DNA from: Heloderma charlesbogerti | Lineage: Eukaryota > Chordata > Lepidosauria > Squamata > Helodermatidae | Assembly (NCBI GenBank): GCA_026122225.1 | Contig: JANEZZ010001959.1 | Location: 1,435,501 to 1,499,500, forward strand | Length of the DNA stretch: 64,000 nucleotides | Direction: 5' to 3' | Part shown: piece by piece, positions 43,681 through 55,305 of the stretch | Layout of the letters: each line of letters opens with the position of its first letter | Position numbering within the stretch: position 1 is the stretch's first letter | The notes under the pieces: model-generated | What the model was told of the DNA's origin: nothing | Database searches by the model: none | Seen by the model: only the letters and a program-made list of their open reading frames with translations | Translations under genes and position numbers: made by a program

Positions 43681-44387
43681 TCTGTGTGCACATATCATAT
43701 CCAAAACATGAGTCGCTTACGAAGTCTCCTTCTTGAACATCTTTGGTTCTGTTAGCTTCAAAGGGAAGTCTACTTTGGCTTGGGACCCATCAGAAGCAGA
43801 CCACAGCAGACCAATTCTGCTCAGTCTTCATACTTTGTCCAGTGCCAATGTATATTCCCTACTAACCAGTTTTAGAAAATACTGAACATCCAGTCATGGA
43901 TCTGCTGGTTGCACTCTTAGAAGCATGAACTGAAAGTGTGGGGAGGAATACACCCTTTTCTATGCTTTAATTATCGTGATTGCAATTAGAAGAAGGTGGC
44001 TGATGTGTGTCAAGGTGTGACTGAAATATAACCCTTTTAATAGCCGTGTATCGTGTGTCAAGGTGTAACCATGTATGTATACCATCCTTTTTAAAGTCTC
44101 TTATCCTAATGGCCATCACCATGTCCTGTGGCAATGAATTCCCTGGCGGAGCAGGCTTCCCTTGCCTCTTGCCTTTGGAAACCACTGCTTCAAGGCATCC
44201 CAGGTGCCTCAGATGGCAGCTCCCAACTGAGCTGGCTTCCCTCACTCTTCCCCAAGAGGCGGAGCATTGGGGAGAGCACAGTACCTTGACTGGGGCCTTG
44301 GCTGGCCAGATGGGAGGCTTGGTGGGCTGTACCTGGCCCATGGACCAGAGGTTCCCCAACTCTGATATGCTAAAACTTATAGAAACG
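43681..44387. other. Nothing recognised
   Basis: No supported gene. Two copies of a GTGTCAAGGTGT word occur at 44007 and 44056. GTACCTGGCCCATGGACC at 44329 may be the edge of a hAT-like element. Confidence 0.4.
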
Positions 44388-45455
44388 TAGAATCATAGAA
44401 TAGTAGGGTTGGAAGGAGCCTATAAGACCATCGAGTCCAGCCCCCTGCTCAATGCAGGAATCTAAGTCAAAGCATCCCTGACAGATGGCTGTCCAGCTTC
44501 ATTTTGAATGCCTCCAGCACGGGAGAGCCCACTACCTCCCTACATCACTGGGAGGTCCATTGTCATATTTCTTGTACCATGGGTCCATTGTCGTACCATG
44601 AGTCCATTGTCGTATTTCTCTAACAGTCAGGAAGTTTTTCCTGATGTTCAGCCGGAATCTGGCTTCCTGTCACTTGAGCCCATTATTCCGTGTCCTGCAC
44701 TCTGGGATGATGGAAAAGAGATCCTGGCCTTCCTCTCTGTGACAACCTTTCAAGTATTTGAAGGGCGCTATAATATATCCCCTCAGTCTTCTCTTCTCAA
44801 GGCTAAACATGCTCAGTTCTTTCAGTCTCTCTTCATAGGGCTTTGTTTCCAGTCCCCTGATCATTGCCCTCCTCTGAACCCTCTCCAGTTTGTCTGCATC
44901 CTTCTTAAAGTGTGGTGCCCGGAACTGGACACAGTACTCCAGATAAGGCCTAACCAGTGCTGAGTAGAGGGGAACTTTATTTATTTAGTTTATAAATAAA
45001 CTAGTACTTCCCAGGATTTGGAAGCTATACTTCTATTAATGCAGCCCAGAAGAGCATTTGCCTTTTTTGCAGCCACATAACATTGTTGGCTCATATTCAG
45101 CTTGTGATCTACAATAATTCCAAGATCCTTCTCACTTGTAGTATTGTTGAGCCAAGTATCCCCCATCTTGTAACTGTGCATTTGGTTTCTTTTTCCTAGG
45201 TGCAGAACTTGGCATTTATCCTTATTAAATTTCATTCTGTTGTTTTCTGCGCAGCGCTCCAGACTATCAAGATCACTTTCAATTTGTTTCTGTCTTCCAA
45301 GGTATTAGCTATCCCACCCAATTTTGTGTCACCTGAAAATTCTCATGCATTCTCTGTACCTCCTTATCGAAGTCATTAATAAAAATGCTGAAGAGCACTG
45401 GGCCCAGGACTGAGCCCTGCAGTACTCTGGGCATTACCTCTCTCTAGTTTGAGAA
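44388..45455 (-). mobile_element. CR1 LINE, 5'-truncated
   Basis: It starts with the reverse of the ATTCTATGATTCTAC 3' end and runs back to the GVPQGS-equivalent region near 45430. Minus-strand frames include [17 protein letters not shown] (44864-44670) and NQMHSYKMGDTWLNNTTSEK (45235-44990). A small AT insertion (TTTATTTATTTAGTTTATAA) interrupts it at about 44967-45003. It is not intact. Confidence 0.92.
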
Positions 45456-45759
45456 TACTTTTTAAAAAAAAAAAATCCTGGAATGCTGTGTTTAATCCCT
45501 TAATCCCTTAAATGGCTTGATAAAAGCTCTAAATTCAAACACTACATTCTTAGTATCATGCAACATGTAGGTGGCAGCTGGAAGTGGCATATTTTTGCAC
45601 TAAACGTAGGTATTATCAGGATTAAGATTTTATATGTGATCGAGACCAGCCCTTTTGAGGAATGTATATTAGCACAAGGAAGAGATCCCAATTTTTATCA
45701 TAATTTTTATTTGATATTTTGTTTGCACCATAACAGAACAGGAGAGGCCATGCACATTC

Positions 45760-46270
45760 TGAACCTGTGCCCAGATGCAGTTATGGCTTGGATGAGGGCT
45801 AATAAACTAAAGCCGATTCCTCATAAGACAGAGACTCTATGAGTGGCTGGTTCCTAGGTCCAGGAATTTGCCTGTCCTGGGTGTGGTTGCACTCCCTCTG
45901 AAAGAGTAGGTATGTAGTTTGAGGATGCTTCTGGATCCATCTTTGTCACTGGAAGCCCAGGTGACCTCAGTGGCCCATTACCAACTTTGGTTGGTGTGCC
46001 AATGATGCCCATTCCTGGGTTGGGACAGCCTAACCACAGTGATCCATGCACTGGTAACGTCACAATTAGACTACTGTAATGTGTTCTATGCAGGGCTGTC
46101 CTTGTACCTGGCTCAGAAGTTGTAGTTAGTACAGAATGTAGCAGCTAAGGTTGTCAGTGGGACATGCAGCTATGTTCACATAACACCTGTGTTAAAAGAA
46201 CTGCACTGGCTGCCTATTAGCTACCAAGCCATGTTCAAGGTTTTGTTGTCGACATACAAAACAAAAAACA
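45760..46270 (+). mobile_element. L2 LINE fragment
   Basis: It encodes AWMRANKLKPIPHKTET (L2 WMxxNxLxLNPxKTE), then with breaks VIHALVTSQLDYCNVFYAGL and ITPVLKELHWLPISYQAMF. It is of similar age and content to the minus copy at 9745-10470. Confidence 0.85.
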
Positions 46271-47204
46271 CATATAGACCTGAACTCTCTAAGATACTCT
46301 GATGTCTTATACAGATACACAGAGAAGAAAACTGGTTCCACCAGTCTCCCATTTTGCTTACCATTCTCTAATTATTCCTGGAAATTAGGGAGTGGAAGAG
46401 TAGATTCTGCCACAAGATTGATCAGTTTCATTATATACTAAAACAACAATGGGCAGAAGGTGGCTCTGATATACTGGTAGATCTCTGGGTGATTTGCAGG
46501 AGACCGGCAAGGATTTCTTGACTTCCAATCGTTTAACAATAGCAACACCAAGATGGCACCCCCACCCCTAAATTATACTGCTGAAAAGCTTGGAATAACC
46601 CGGAATAGATTTTTGTGTGGAAGGCCAGTGAGCTCCTTTCAGTTCTGGTATTCAGAACAAATTCCTGAGCTCAGAATTCTGTAATTATGTTGCACCAGGC
46701 TCTTGTTAATGGATCTCAGGATTCTAGTAAAAAAAAAACAGATTCCACAAGCCTGAAGTCTGTCCACCCCTGTACTAAAAGATAGTGGTTTTTAAATGAG
46801 GGAAGGTCTACCTACCAAAGCTGATGGATTTGTAATCCCAAATTTTCAATGTTTACAGCTCCAATATTTTTTTGCTAATGATACTATCCTACAACATATG
46901 AACAGAAGGTTAATTTTATTTGAATTTATTCATTGTAATAATACTCATTCCTGCAACGGATTGGTCTCAACCATTATTTATAAAATCATAACCTTGATTG
47001 GGACATGTGACAGAATGGCTTAAAATGTATTTAATATAGTATACAACAGTAACAAATTGACAAATGGCTTATTTTTTAAAAATTAATATAGAAAAGTAAT
47101 CTGATCAATGGAAATGTTTTTGTTTTGCTGAACCTTTCTGCTTGTGTGTTCCCCCTCTCCTGCATAGCCAAGAGAAATGCAGGAGCTTTTGCTTCCATTT
47201 TAGG
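46271..47204. other. Nothing recognised
   Basis: AT-rich, without a supported gene or repeat. Confidence 0.4.
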
Positions 47205-47400
47205 CTAATCACAGTTTTAGTGTTATGTCTGAACCTGGTCAAATGATTTTTAGTCCCAACTGTGGTCAATTGAAACAAGCCAACTTAGAACCATGGTTTA
47301 TGAAGCTGGCTTGTTTCAACTAACCATAATTTAGATTAACCACAGTTTAAGGTTCAGGCATAATGCTAAACTGGTTAATTGAAATTCGAAGCAAAAACTT
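47205..47400. repeat. Foldback element H
   Basis: The arms ATCACAGTTTTAGTGTTATG, CTGAACC and TTGAAACAAGCCAACTT pair with GCTGGCTTGTTTCAACTAAC, ACCACAGTTTAAGGTTCAG and GGCATAATGCTAAACTG around a centre near 47297 (AACCATGGTTT). It is non-coding, and no target duplication was identified. Confidence 0.65.
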
Positions 47401-47646
47401 CTAATCTCACAGCCGTGCCAGAGAAGAGAGGGAAGGAGAGCACCCAAACCCAGGACTCATACATTTAACAATAAACCAGTGTTTATTGTTGAGTCCAAAC
47501 CAGGGTAGTCTGTTTCTACAAAACACTATTTCTGTTATGACCTACAGTTTTAAACAACTAAATACTGAAGGTGTTGACTATTGATCTTGCTTCTCTTCTT
47601 CAGAAAGAATTACTAGTTTTGATATTTTTAGTGCCCCACTTTTTGG

Positions 47647-48390
47647 AAGATATTTATTTATTTATTCTGTCATTTCATTTCTATACAGAGAGCCAAAGCT
47701 CTCTGGGCAGTTCACAAAAATTAAAACCAAACAGCACACAATAAAACAATATAGAACATATAGAACATTAAAACCACTGTATAATAATACAACCAGAATA
47801 AAACCTAGCAGCAGCGCAGGGATTTAAAACAGCAAAGCTAAAAGTCTAAAGAGCTAAAATGCAAAAATGCCTGGGAAAATAAAAAGGTCTTCACCTGGCG
47901 CCGGAAAGAATACAGTGTAGGTGCCAGGCGAACCTCACTAGGGAGCTCATTCCACAGTCAGGGTGCCACAGCAGAAAAAGCTCTCCTTCCAGTAGCGCTT
48001 CACTTCCTTTGGCAGGGGCTCACGGAGAAGGACTGCTGAGGATGATCTTAAGGCCTGGGCAGGCACATATGGGAGGAGGCGATCCTTCAGATAACCTGGC
48101 CCCAAGCCGTTAAGGGCTCTGAATGTTAATACCAGCACTTTGAATCGGGCCCGGAAATGGACTGGCATCCAGTGCAGCTGGAAAGGTACTGGCATAATAT
48201 GAGCTCACTGGCCAGTCTCTGTTAACAATCTTGCTGCCCTATTTTGGACTAGCTGAAGTTTCCAGACCGTTTTCAAAGGCAGCCCCACGTATAACGCATT
48301 GCAGTAATCCAGACGAGAAGTTATCAGAGCATGGATAACTGTAGCCTTCTTGCACATTTGCATTTGGTGAACTGGGGCAGGGGAGAGAAC
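47647..48390 (-). mobile_element. L2 LINE 3' fragment
   Basis: The tail TTTATTTATTTATT at 47650-47663 (plus strand), the 3' UTR, then on the minus strand FRALNGLGPGYLKDRLLPY and [20 protein letters not shown] with [18 protein letters not shown]. It is close to the 10906-11601 copy. Frames are nearly intact in two segments (48195-47947, 48414-48205). Confidence 0.92.
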
Positions 48391-49357
48391 AATGAAAAGT
48401 CTAGTGCAAATCAATTGAAACAGTGTTTCTAAACTTGCAATGGCGTACTTCCAATATCTGGAAACATTACAAATCTGCTCCCAAATTCATATGCCCAGAT
48501 GTTTAACCCTATTCCCTGATGTGAAGTTGATGCAAATCCATTGAACCACAATATTGTTATGCAATTAAAAATGTTGTGAATTTCTCCATTACTACTTGTA
48601 ACTGAACTGAAACTGCAGCAAAAAGCCTCTTCCTTCTTTGTCTGAAATAATTTAGACACATCCATGGCTTACTTATGATGGATACATAAATAAGAAGCAG
48701 CTAATCATACAAAAGTAATTCACAATGTTTTTTGAAAAGTCTCACTCAGATAACACATTTTTATGGATCCATCCAAAGTTCAAGCATTTGCAGCCTTCGG
48801 ATTTAAATTAAAAGGATTTAGGGTGCAATCCCATGCATGCAATCCTATGCTGGCTGGGGAATGCTGGCGTTATAGGATGTTTTGTGTCTAAACATGCATA
48901 TGATTTCACCCTTAAGAAGGTTCAGCACTCTTCCAGTGAAAACAACATGACTTGAAAATGCTTCAGTTTGTTTTGTACACACACAATATATGCCACATCT
49001 TTCGTCTCCCCCACCCCACTCCATAAAAGGTGCAGGAGTCAACTTGATGTTCAAACATATAATTATGTTGTAGACATATGCAGCAATTTCCACTGTGATA
49101 TTTCAAAGCTCAAGGGAGATACTGTGTTACGGTATGTTCTGTATCTTTCTAGAAGTAAATCTTTCAAATACCCCTCATGAGAGTTCAGCCGAATGTGTCT
49201 TTAAAACTCATAACTGGATCCTGGATACATATACTAAATGTAATTCTGATGTCTCAGTGTTCAAGGGAAGCATTATACTACAAACTAATATGCTAACACC
49301 AAACAAGTGAGTAGGCAAGTTAAAACCATGGCCTCACTTTAGTATCCCAGAGATATC
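48391..49357. other. Nothing firmly recognised
   Basis: TGCAATCCCATGCATGCAATCC (48832-48853) may be a remnant of repeat family I. No gene is supported. Confidence 0.4.
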
Positions 49358-50230
49358 ATAAAATCATAGAATAGTAGGGTTGGAAGGGACCTATAAGGCC
49401 ATCAAGTCCAACCCCCTGCTCAATGCAGGAATCCAAGTCAGAGCATCCCTGACAGATGGCTGTCCAGCCTCACCTTGAATGCCTCCAGCAGGGGAGAGCC
49501 CACTACCTCCCTAGGTCATTGGGTCCATTGTCGTATTGCTCTAACAGTCAGGACGTTTTTCCTGATGTTCAGCTGGAATCTGGCTTCCTGTAACTTGAGC
49601 CCATTATTCCGTGTCCTGCACTCTGGGATGATGGAGAAGAGATCCTGGCCTTCCTCTCTGTGACAACCTTTCAAGTACTTGAAGAGTGCTATCATATCTC
49701 CCCTCAGTCTTCTTAAGGCTAAACGTGCCCAGTTCTTGCAGTCTCTCTTCATAGGGTTTTTTTTCCAGTCCCCTGATCATCTTTGTTGCCCTCCTCTGAA
49801 CCCTCTCCAGTTTGTCTGCATCCTTCTTAAAGTGTGGTGCCCAGAACTGGACACAGTACTCCAGATGAGGCCTAACCAGTGCTGAATAGAGGGGAACTAG
49901 TATTTCCCAGGATTTGGAAGCTATGCTTCTATTAATGCAGCCCAAAAGAGCATTTGCCTTTTTTGCAGCCACATCACATTGTTGGCTCATATTCAGCTTG
50001 CGATCGACAACAATTCCAAGATCCTTCTTGCCTGTAGTGTTGTTGAGCCAAGTATCGCCCATCTTGTAACTGTGCATTTGGCTTCTTTTTCCTATGTGCA
50101 GAACTTGCCATTTATCCCTATTAAATTTAATTCTGTTGTTTTCTGCCCAGCACTCCAGTCTATCCAGATCACTTTGAATTTTGTTTCTGTCTTCCAAAGT
50201 ATTAGCCATCCCACCCAATTTTGTGTCATA
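49358..50230 (-). mobile_element. CR1 LINE, 5'-truncated
   Basis: The minus-strand frame from 50254 to 49604 encodes DRNKIQSDLDRLECWAENNR through [17 protein letters not shown], then frameshifts. The 3' end is the reverse of ATTCTATGATTTTATG at about 49358. Truncation lies just after the FADD region (ATGACACAAAATTGGG on the reverse strand). Confidence 0.92.
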
Positions 50231-50261
50231 TATATTTGAGGTGGAAAAATCCATCCAATGC

Positions 50262-50342
50262 TAAATACACTTACCTGGGAATAAGTCCCATTGAGCTCAG
50301 TGGGGCTTACTTCTGAGTAGACAGGCATGGGATTGTACAATT
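50262..50342. repeat. Short palindromic repeat family I
   Basis: GGGAATAAGTCCCATTGAGC pairs with CTCAGTGGGGCTTACTTC. Further copies lie at 50835-50915, 61435-61490 and 61660-61765. A tract of this type (first-position YCCCATTGA/TCAATGGG palindrome) is common in squamate DNA as far as I know. Confidence 0.65.
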
Positions 50343-50420
50343 AATCATTAACCACAACACTCTTCCCAACATGTCATACAATCAGGAGGACAGAAAATAT
50401 ATATTTTTTCCACTTTTGCA

Positions 50421-50653
50421 ATTTATTTATTTATTATTACATTTATATCCCACCTTTTTTCCTCTCACAAGGAACCCAAGGCAGCTCACATGGTCCTCCT
50501 CTCCATATTATCCTCACAACAACCCTAAGGTAGGTTAAGCTGAGAGTCAGTGACTGGCCCAAAGTCACCCAGTGAGCTTCATAGCTGAGGGGGGACTAGA
50601 ACTCGGATCTCCTGAGTCCCAATTCAACACTTTAACCATTACACCACACTGGC
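50421..50653 (-). mobile_element. tRNA-derived SINE
   Basis: On the minus strand it starts GCCAGTGTGGTGTAATGG (an A-box-like segment) and contains GAGTTCTAGTCCCC (a B-box-like segment, plus-strand 50590-50603). It then has the body CACTGGGTGACTTTGGGCCA and GGTTGTTGTGAGGATAATAT and ends with ATATAAATGTAATAATAAAT. The internal promoter boxes indicate a tRNA-derived, RNA-polymerase-III SINE. Partial copies lie at 32066-32165 and 63630-63848. Confidence 0.88.
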
Positions 50654-50754
50654 AATGTAGGGATTTTTAAATCCTCAGCAATGATTGGACATGCATTCGC
50701 ACATTACACCAAGGGGCAAATTACACAAGATCCGTATCTGACTTCTTGAAAGAG

Positions 50755-50766
50755 GGAGTGTGTTGT

Positions 50767-50810
<44 letters not shown>

Positions 50811-50811
50811 C
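50755..50811. repeat. (GT)n(GA)n microsatellite
   Basis: A GT run is followed by a GA run, the same compound type as 6785-6842 and 62218-62272. Confidence 0.95.
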
Positions 50812-50834
50812 TAAATTTTGCATTATGAATAAGG

Positions 50835-50915
50835 TTGCATCTTTATACACACTTTCCTGGGAGTAAGTTCCATTGTACTCAAGAGGCTTAATTCTGAGTA
50901 GACATATATAGGATT
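50835..50915. repeat. Short palindromic repeat family I
   Basis: CTGGGAGTAAGTTCCATTGT pairs loosely with CTCAAGAGGCTTAATTCTGA. The outer GTTGCATC/GATTACAGTA is decayed. Confidence 0.55.
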
Positions 50916-51689
50916 ACAGTATGGGTGTCTCATTTCCATACCACCATGGCACAACTCAAGCTCAAAAATATAAAACATCTTTGTAGGTATATTTTTTTTC
51001 ACTGTGTTTTCAGGCATCCTGAATCCAACTGTTTAGCACATATGTTTTATGATTTTTTAAATTTATTTTTTAAGAGGATTCCCATAATGAAAAAGAAGCA
51101 AGGCCTTGACTAGCCTTCCCTGCTGAAACCAAAGACTTTCATCAGAATTCCATTTTTTCCTTTCAGGTGATACATCTAAAGGCATGCTGCCATGTAGTCA
51201 GAAGAGTCTCAAAAGATATCAACTTTTGCTATAAAATGGTCCATAATTTTATACTGTCTGTAACTGTAAAACCTATATGGCATTAAGCCTTTTTAAATAT
51301 TCTTACTGATGCATGCCCAGTTTCCTTTGACTTTCAAAGCAATGGCCCTAATTTCCAGTGGAATATTTTAATAGAGGATGTATTTACACTGATGACAATT
51401 GGAGGTAAGAGAAACAGGTAGTCACTTTGGAGTACTCTTGTTGAATTTAGGGGCAAAAGTGGGTAAGCAATTAATCTGGTCATAGGCATGGGTGAGTGGG
51501 TCAGTGGGGTCTTCCAAATTATTGGTATTAAGATATATCCTAGCTATTTGGAATACAGAGAAAAAGGTTTGGATCAGAAGAGCACCATTAGATGTCAACA
51601 GGCAGATACTGCATACACAGAGAGATAAGACTAAACCAGACATATGTACTTGAATGATAGACCCTCACGATCAAACAACCCATGATTAA
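50916..51689. other. Nothing recognised
   Basis: AT-rich DNA with no supported feature. Confidence 0.4.
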
Positions 51690-52105
51690 CAAACCATGGA
51701 CTCTTTGTGAGTGTGCAGGAGCCAGCGAGCCCCTTTGGCTTCTGCCTCCTTGGTTGCTTCTGCTTTGCTAAACAACCCAGGAATGCCCTGTTCTTGGGTT
51801 GTTATCATGATATGAGAACCCAGCACTCTGGGTTGTTTAGGGTTAAACAACCCAGAGTTTTAACCCATGCTTTGTTGTTGGGTTAAAACTCTGGGTCGCT
51901 TAACCCTAAACAATCCAGGGTGCTGGGTTCACACATCATGACAACAACCCAGGAATGGGCTGTCCCTGGGTTGTTTAGAAAGTCAGATGTAAAGTGGAAG
52001 CAACAAGCACATGGAAGGCAGCATGCAGGTGTGCTCCAGCACAGCCATGGCTAACTATGGGTTGTTTAACTCATAGTTAGCCATTATGTGAGAACCAAGT
52101 CATAC
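51690..52105. mobile_element. Foldback element J (nested palindromes)
   Basis: It is a large inverted repeat centred near 51876. AACAACCCAGGAATGCCCTG, GAACCCAGCACTCTGGGTTG and TTTAACCC on the left are mirrored by GGGTTAAAACTCTGGGTCGC, CAGGGTGCTGGGTTC and ACAACCCAGGAATGGGCTG on the right. Within each arm are shorter GGGTTGTTTAGGGTTAAAC palindromes. The outer parts have AACCATGG-type words and TAACTATGGGTTGTTTAAC. It is non-coding; the ends and target duplication are uncertain. Confidence 0.7.
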
Positions 52106-52154
52106 TGTTAGTGAATGGCAACTCTAGCCATCTTGTTCTCTGTTCCTCCAGAGA

Positions 52155-52395
52155 ACCAACAGTTGGAAATCGCAGGGAAGCCGATTTCAGCTAAACAATA
52201 CAAGAAACTTTCTAATGGTAGGAGCTGTTTCACAATGGAACAGACTACCCTGGGAGATGGCGGGCTCTCCTTTTCTAGACAGCCATCTGCCAGGGCTCTG
52301 TAGTTGCATCCTGCATTGCCGATCCAGCATCAAGCAGGAGGTTGGACTAGATGATCTCTAAGGTCCCTTCCAACTCTATGATTCATAATTCTAAG
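52155..52395 (+). mobile_element. CR1-like 3' end fragment, distinct subfamily
   Basis: ACTACCCTGGGAGATGGCGG, GGAGGTTGGACTAGATGATC and TTCCAACTCTATGATTCAT parallel the CR1 3' UTR, but with different spacing and a truncated middle. Confidence 0.75.
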
Positions 52396-52566
52396 AAATT
52401 ATGAAAGTCAGCACATGGAAAAGAAATATAAAGAAATATGGGGGTGTTTTGTGGAGATACATTCTGTAGTGGATTTTTGCATAAGGGAGCGGCAAGGAGT
52501 TAAGCGTGAACTTTTCACAGAGCCTATTCAGTGTCTAGAAGCATATGTATACTTACTTAATAGAGT

Positions 52567-53199
52567 TGTTGTTGTTTATTCGGTCAGTCGCTTCCGACTC
52601 TTCGTGACTTCATGGACCAGCCCACGCCAGAGCTTCCTGTCAGCCGTCGCCACCCCCAGCTTCCCCAAGGTCGAGTCCGTCACCTCCAGAATATCATCCA
52701 TCCACCTTGCCCTTGGTCGGCCCCTCTTCCTTTTGCCTTCCACTTTCCCTAGCATCAGCATCTTCTCCGGGGTGTCCTGTCTTCTCATGATGTGGCCAAA
52801 GTACTTCAGTTTTGCCTTTAAGATCATTCCCTCAAGTGAGCAGTCTGGTTTTATTTCCTGGAGGATGGACTGGTTTGATCTTCTTGCAGTCCAAGGCACT
52901 CTCAGAATTTTCCTCCAGCACCACAGTTCAAAAGCATCTATCTTCCTTCGCTCAGCCTTCCTTATGGTCCAGCTCTTGCAGCCATAGGTTACTATGGGGA
53001 ATACCATTGCTTGAACTATGCGGACCTTTGTTGTCAGTGTGATGTCTCTGCTCTTCACTATTTTATCAAGATTTGTCATTGCTCTCCTCCCAAGAAGTAA
53101 ATGCCTTCTGATTTCCTGGCTGCAGTCAGCATCTGCAATAATCTTTGCACCTACAGATACAAAGTCTGTCACTGCCTCCACGTTTTCTCCCTCTGGCAA
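52567..53199 (-). mobile_element. RTE-clade LINE, 3' part
   Basis: The minus strand is open for 207 codons from 53199 to TAA at 52576. It covers the post-RT region (VTDFVSVGAKIIADADCSQE), the FELWCWRKILRVPWTARRSN block and the C-terminus ending SRKRLTE. The short ACAACAACAACTC tail follows. It aligns throughout with the BovB copy at 2990-5292 but is clearly a second, diverged RTE subfamily. It is the same subfamily as 20640-20775. It is 5'-truncated after the RT core, so it cannot be active. Confidence 0.92.
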
Positions 53200-53894
53200 C
53201 TATTATGGAATAACAGTTGGGTCACATAGCTGTATACAAATATAGTGAAGGTCAGTGGTTCTTGCTGCTAACACCAAGCAGATAATGCTCAGTGGCTGTC
53301 CTGTACATTTCATACTTTCTTTTTGATAAGACTGTTCTCTGCTGTGAGACACTTTCTTTCCTGCCAAGAAATTAAGGCCCCCCCCCATTTTTCCCCTTGG
53401 AGAAGAGAGGGATGTGTGTGTGGCTTCTGATACCCTTTAGCTAGGTGAGACAAGCCCTATAAAAACCTGGACGGATTGGCCTGCTGCCTGTTCTTATCTG
53501 AGAGGGGGAAGGCATACCAACTGCTCAGAAAATAGTGTTGGGGGCAATGCCTGCTGCTTGAAGGGAACCGAGCAGCTATGACTTCAAGGGCGGGGGGAGT
53601 AAGCTTGCCTTTGCTTTTATTGTCTGCATCCAATTTCTATCAATAAGCTTTATATCATTCTTTCACACAAGTGGACTTGAGTCATACTGGTATCCTCAAA
53701 TCTGTTTAGTGTGAGTCCTGAGCGGATCAGGCACCAGGTTTAAAGCACATGCAATATAATAAGGAAGCGATATTGAGGACCATCTGGTGTTTGTGCTTTT
53801 GTGTCCCCCACCCCCCACTTTTGTTTTAATTCCATTTTTATATAAAATAACATTCAAAATTGTATAGGTACCACTGAATAATCCATTATAACGA
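53200..53894. other. Nothing recognised
   Basis: There is a C-run at about 53379-53386 and a CCCCCCACCCCCCA-like tract at 53807-53817. No gene is supported. Confidence 0.4.
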
Positions 53895-54050
53895 GGTGCG
53901 GCACATGTCGCTCTACAGATGTTGGTGGACTGCAACTCCCATCAGCCATAGCCAGCCATAGCCAATGGTGAGGGATAATGGACACTGCAGTTCAACAGCA
54001 TCTGAAGGACTGCGTATTCCTGATCATCTGGAGGACCACATATTCCTGAT
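53895..54050. repeat. Foldback repeat family F
   Basis: GGTGGACTGCAACTCCCATC pairs with a decayed GGACACTGCAGTTCAACAGC. The centre has a short tandem AGCCATAGCCAGCCATAGCC. Confidence 0.7.
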
Positions 54051-54074
54051 CCTTGATTATATGATACAATAGAA

Positions 54075-54200
54075 CAGTCTGGTGCCCTCCAGATGTTTTT
54101 GACTATATCTCCCAGCATTCCTGATCATTGGTCATGCTGGCTGGGGCTGATGGAAATTGAAATCCAAAATAACTGGAGGGTACCAGGTCAGGGAAGACTG
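54075..54200. repeat. Foldback repeat family F
   Basis: TCTGGTGCCCTCCAGATG pairs with ACTGGAGGGTACCAGG. The inner ATCTCCCAGCATTCC is the decayed ACAACTCCCATCA-type arm. Confidence 0.75.
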
Positions 54201-54365
54201 CAACAGAAAATACTAAAATGCATTTTCTGCAGCAGGAGAGCCCTGCCTGCATGGGATCCTCCTGGCAGAGGGGGCATGAACTGCTGCCCCTCCTGATCTG
54301 GTGCCTGAGCAGCAGATTCAACCTGCCTCATGGGAGGACCAGCCCTGGTCTATTGTAGAAAAAAC

Positions 54366-54815
54366 AGCAATGTCTTGTGGCACTTTAAAGACTAAGCTTT
54401 CATCGAATAAAATCCACTTCATCAGAGGCATGACATATTATCCCAAGTTGCAGGTATGCTTGTATGAGATGGTGGTGGTGACTGTAAACAGGGTAGTCCG
54501 AGGGGAATGGAATGTGGGAAAAGCAAATAGTGACAATTACATTATTAACAGTGACTATTCACAAATCAGTGCTGGTGATAACACAAACATCTTAGCACTG
54601 GTAAGTTAATTAACATGCGTGATAAAAACCTGTTATCCTGATGATTCAAGCCACAGGTGGTAGAATCTAATTTCTTGATAGATTGTCATTCAACAGTCTC
54701 ATGCTGCAGTTTCACTGATGAAAACAGTTCGTGCGTCTGATGAAGTGGATTTTACTCCTTGAAAGTTTGTGCCATAATAAATGTGTTAATCTTTAAGGTT
54801 CAACAAGATCCTTTG
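54366..54815. mobile_element. Element K with about 70-bp inverted ends
   Basis: GCAATGTCTTGTGGCACTTT to AAATCCACTTCATCAGAGGC (54367-54430) is the inverted partner of GTCTGATGAAGTGGATTTTA to TTTAAGGTTCAACAAGATCC (54735-54810). About 300 bp of AT-rich non-coding DNA lies between. The terminal sequence resembles a repeat often seen in reptiles (ATGAAGTGGRYTTTA...). The superfamily is not determined. Confidence 0.65.
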
Positions 54816-55305
54816 CTTCCACCGACTCTAGTGGGACTTGCTTCCACTGCCAACACCAGTTATTTGACCCCACAGAACCTTAGAAGGATCCACCTGGCAC
54901 CGATCCCCAAGCAGCGGCTGTTGAGGAGCACCTACAGCCACTGTCTGTGGCCCCTTTGGAGGCCTGAGCTTCTCACAGATGGATGGGTCCCCCTCCTCTT
55001 TGTGGCAACACTTCATTTTTTCCGCCTCCTCCCCCTCCAGGCCCATTGCTGGCTTCCAAAGCATGCAAACTAATGGGAGTCACAAGGCGCAGCCACCTCA
55101 GCTTCTCGCTTGCCCTTGCTCTCTGGATGATGGTGGGAATCAGGCCCAGCAGCACTGCCACCCGAAGAGTATGGGGCACTTAGCAGAGGCTTGGCTGTGC
55201 CTCGCTATCGCTGCTTGCCAGCCCACCGAAGCGGGGGAGCAAGTGAGTGACAGTGTCAGAAAGCAGTCACTGCCTCCCCTTGATTGCATACCAGCCTCCT
55301 CCCTC
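54816..55305. other. GC-rich anonymous DNA
   Basis: No gene is supported. Overlapping open frames on both strands reflect base composition. It may be the interior of an old DNA element. Confidence 0.4.

Noticed and set aside
50421..50653. A functional tRNA gene on the minus strand
   Set aside because: A- and B-box-like segments are present but the cloverleaf is not, and the body and AT tail are SINE sequence repeated elsewhere.
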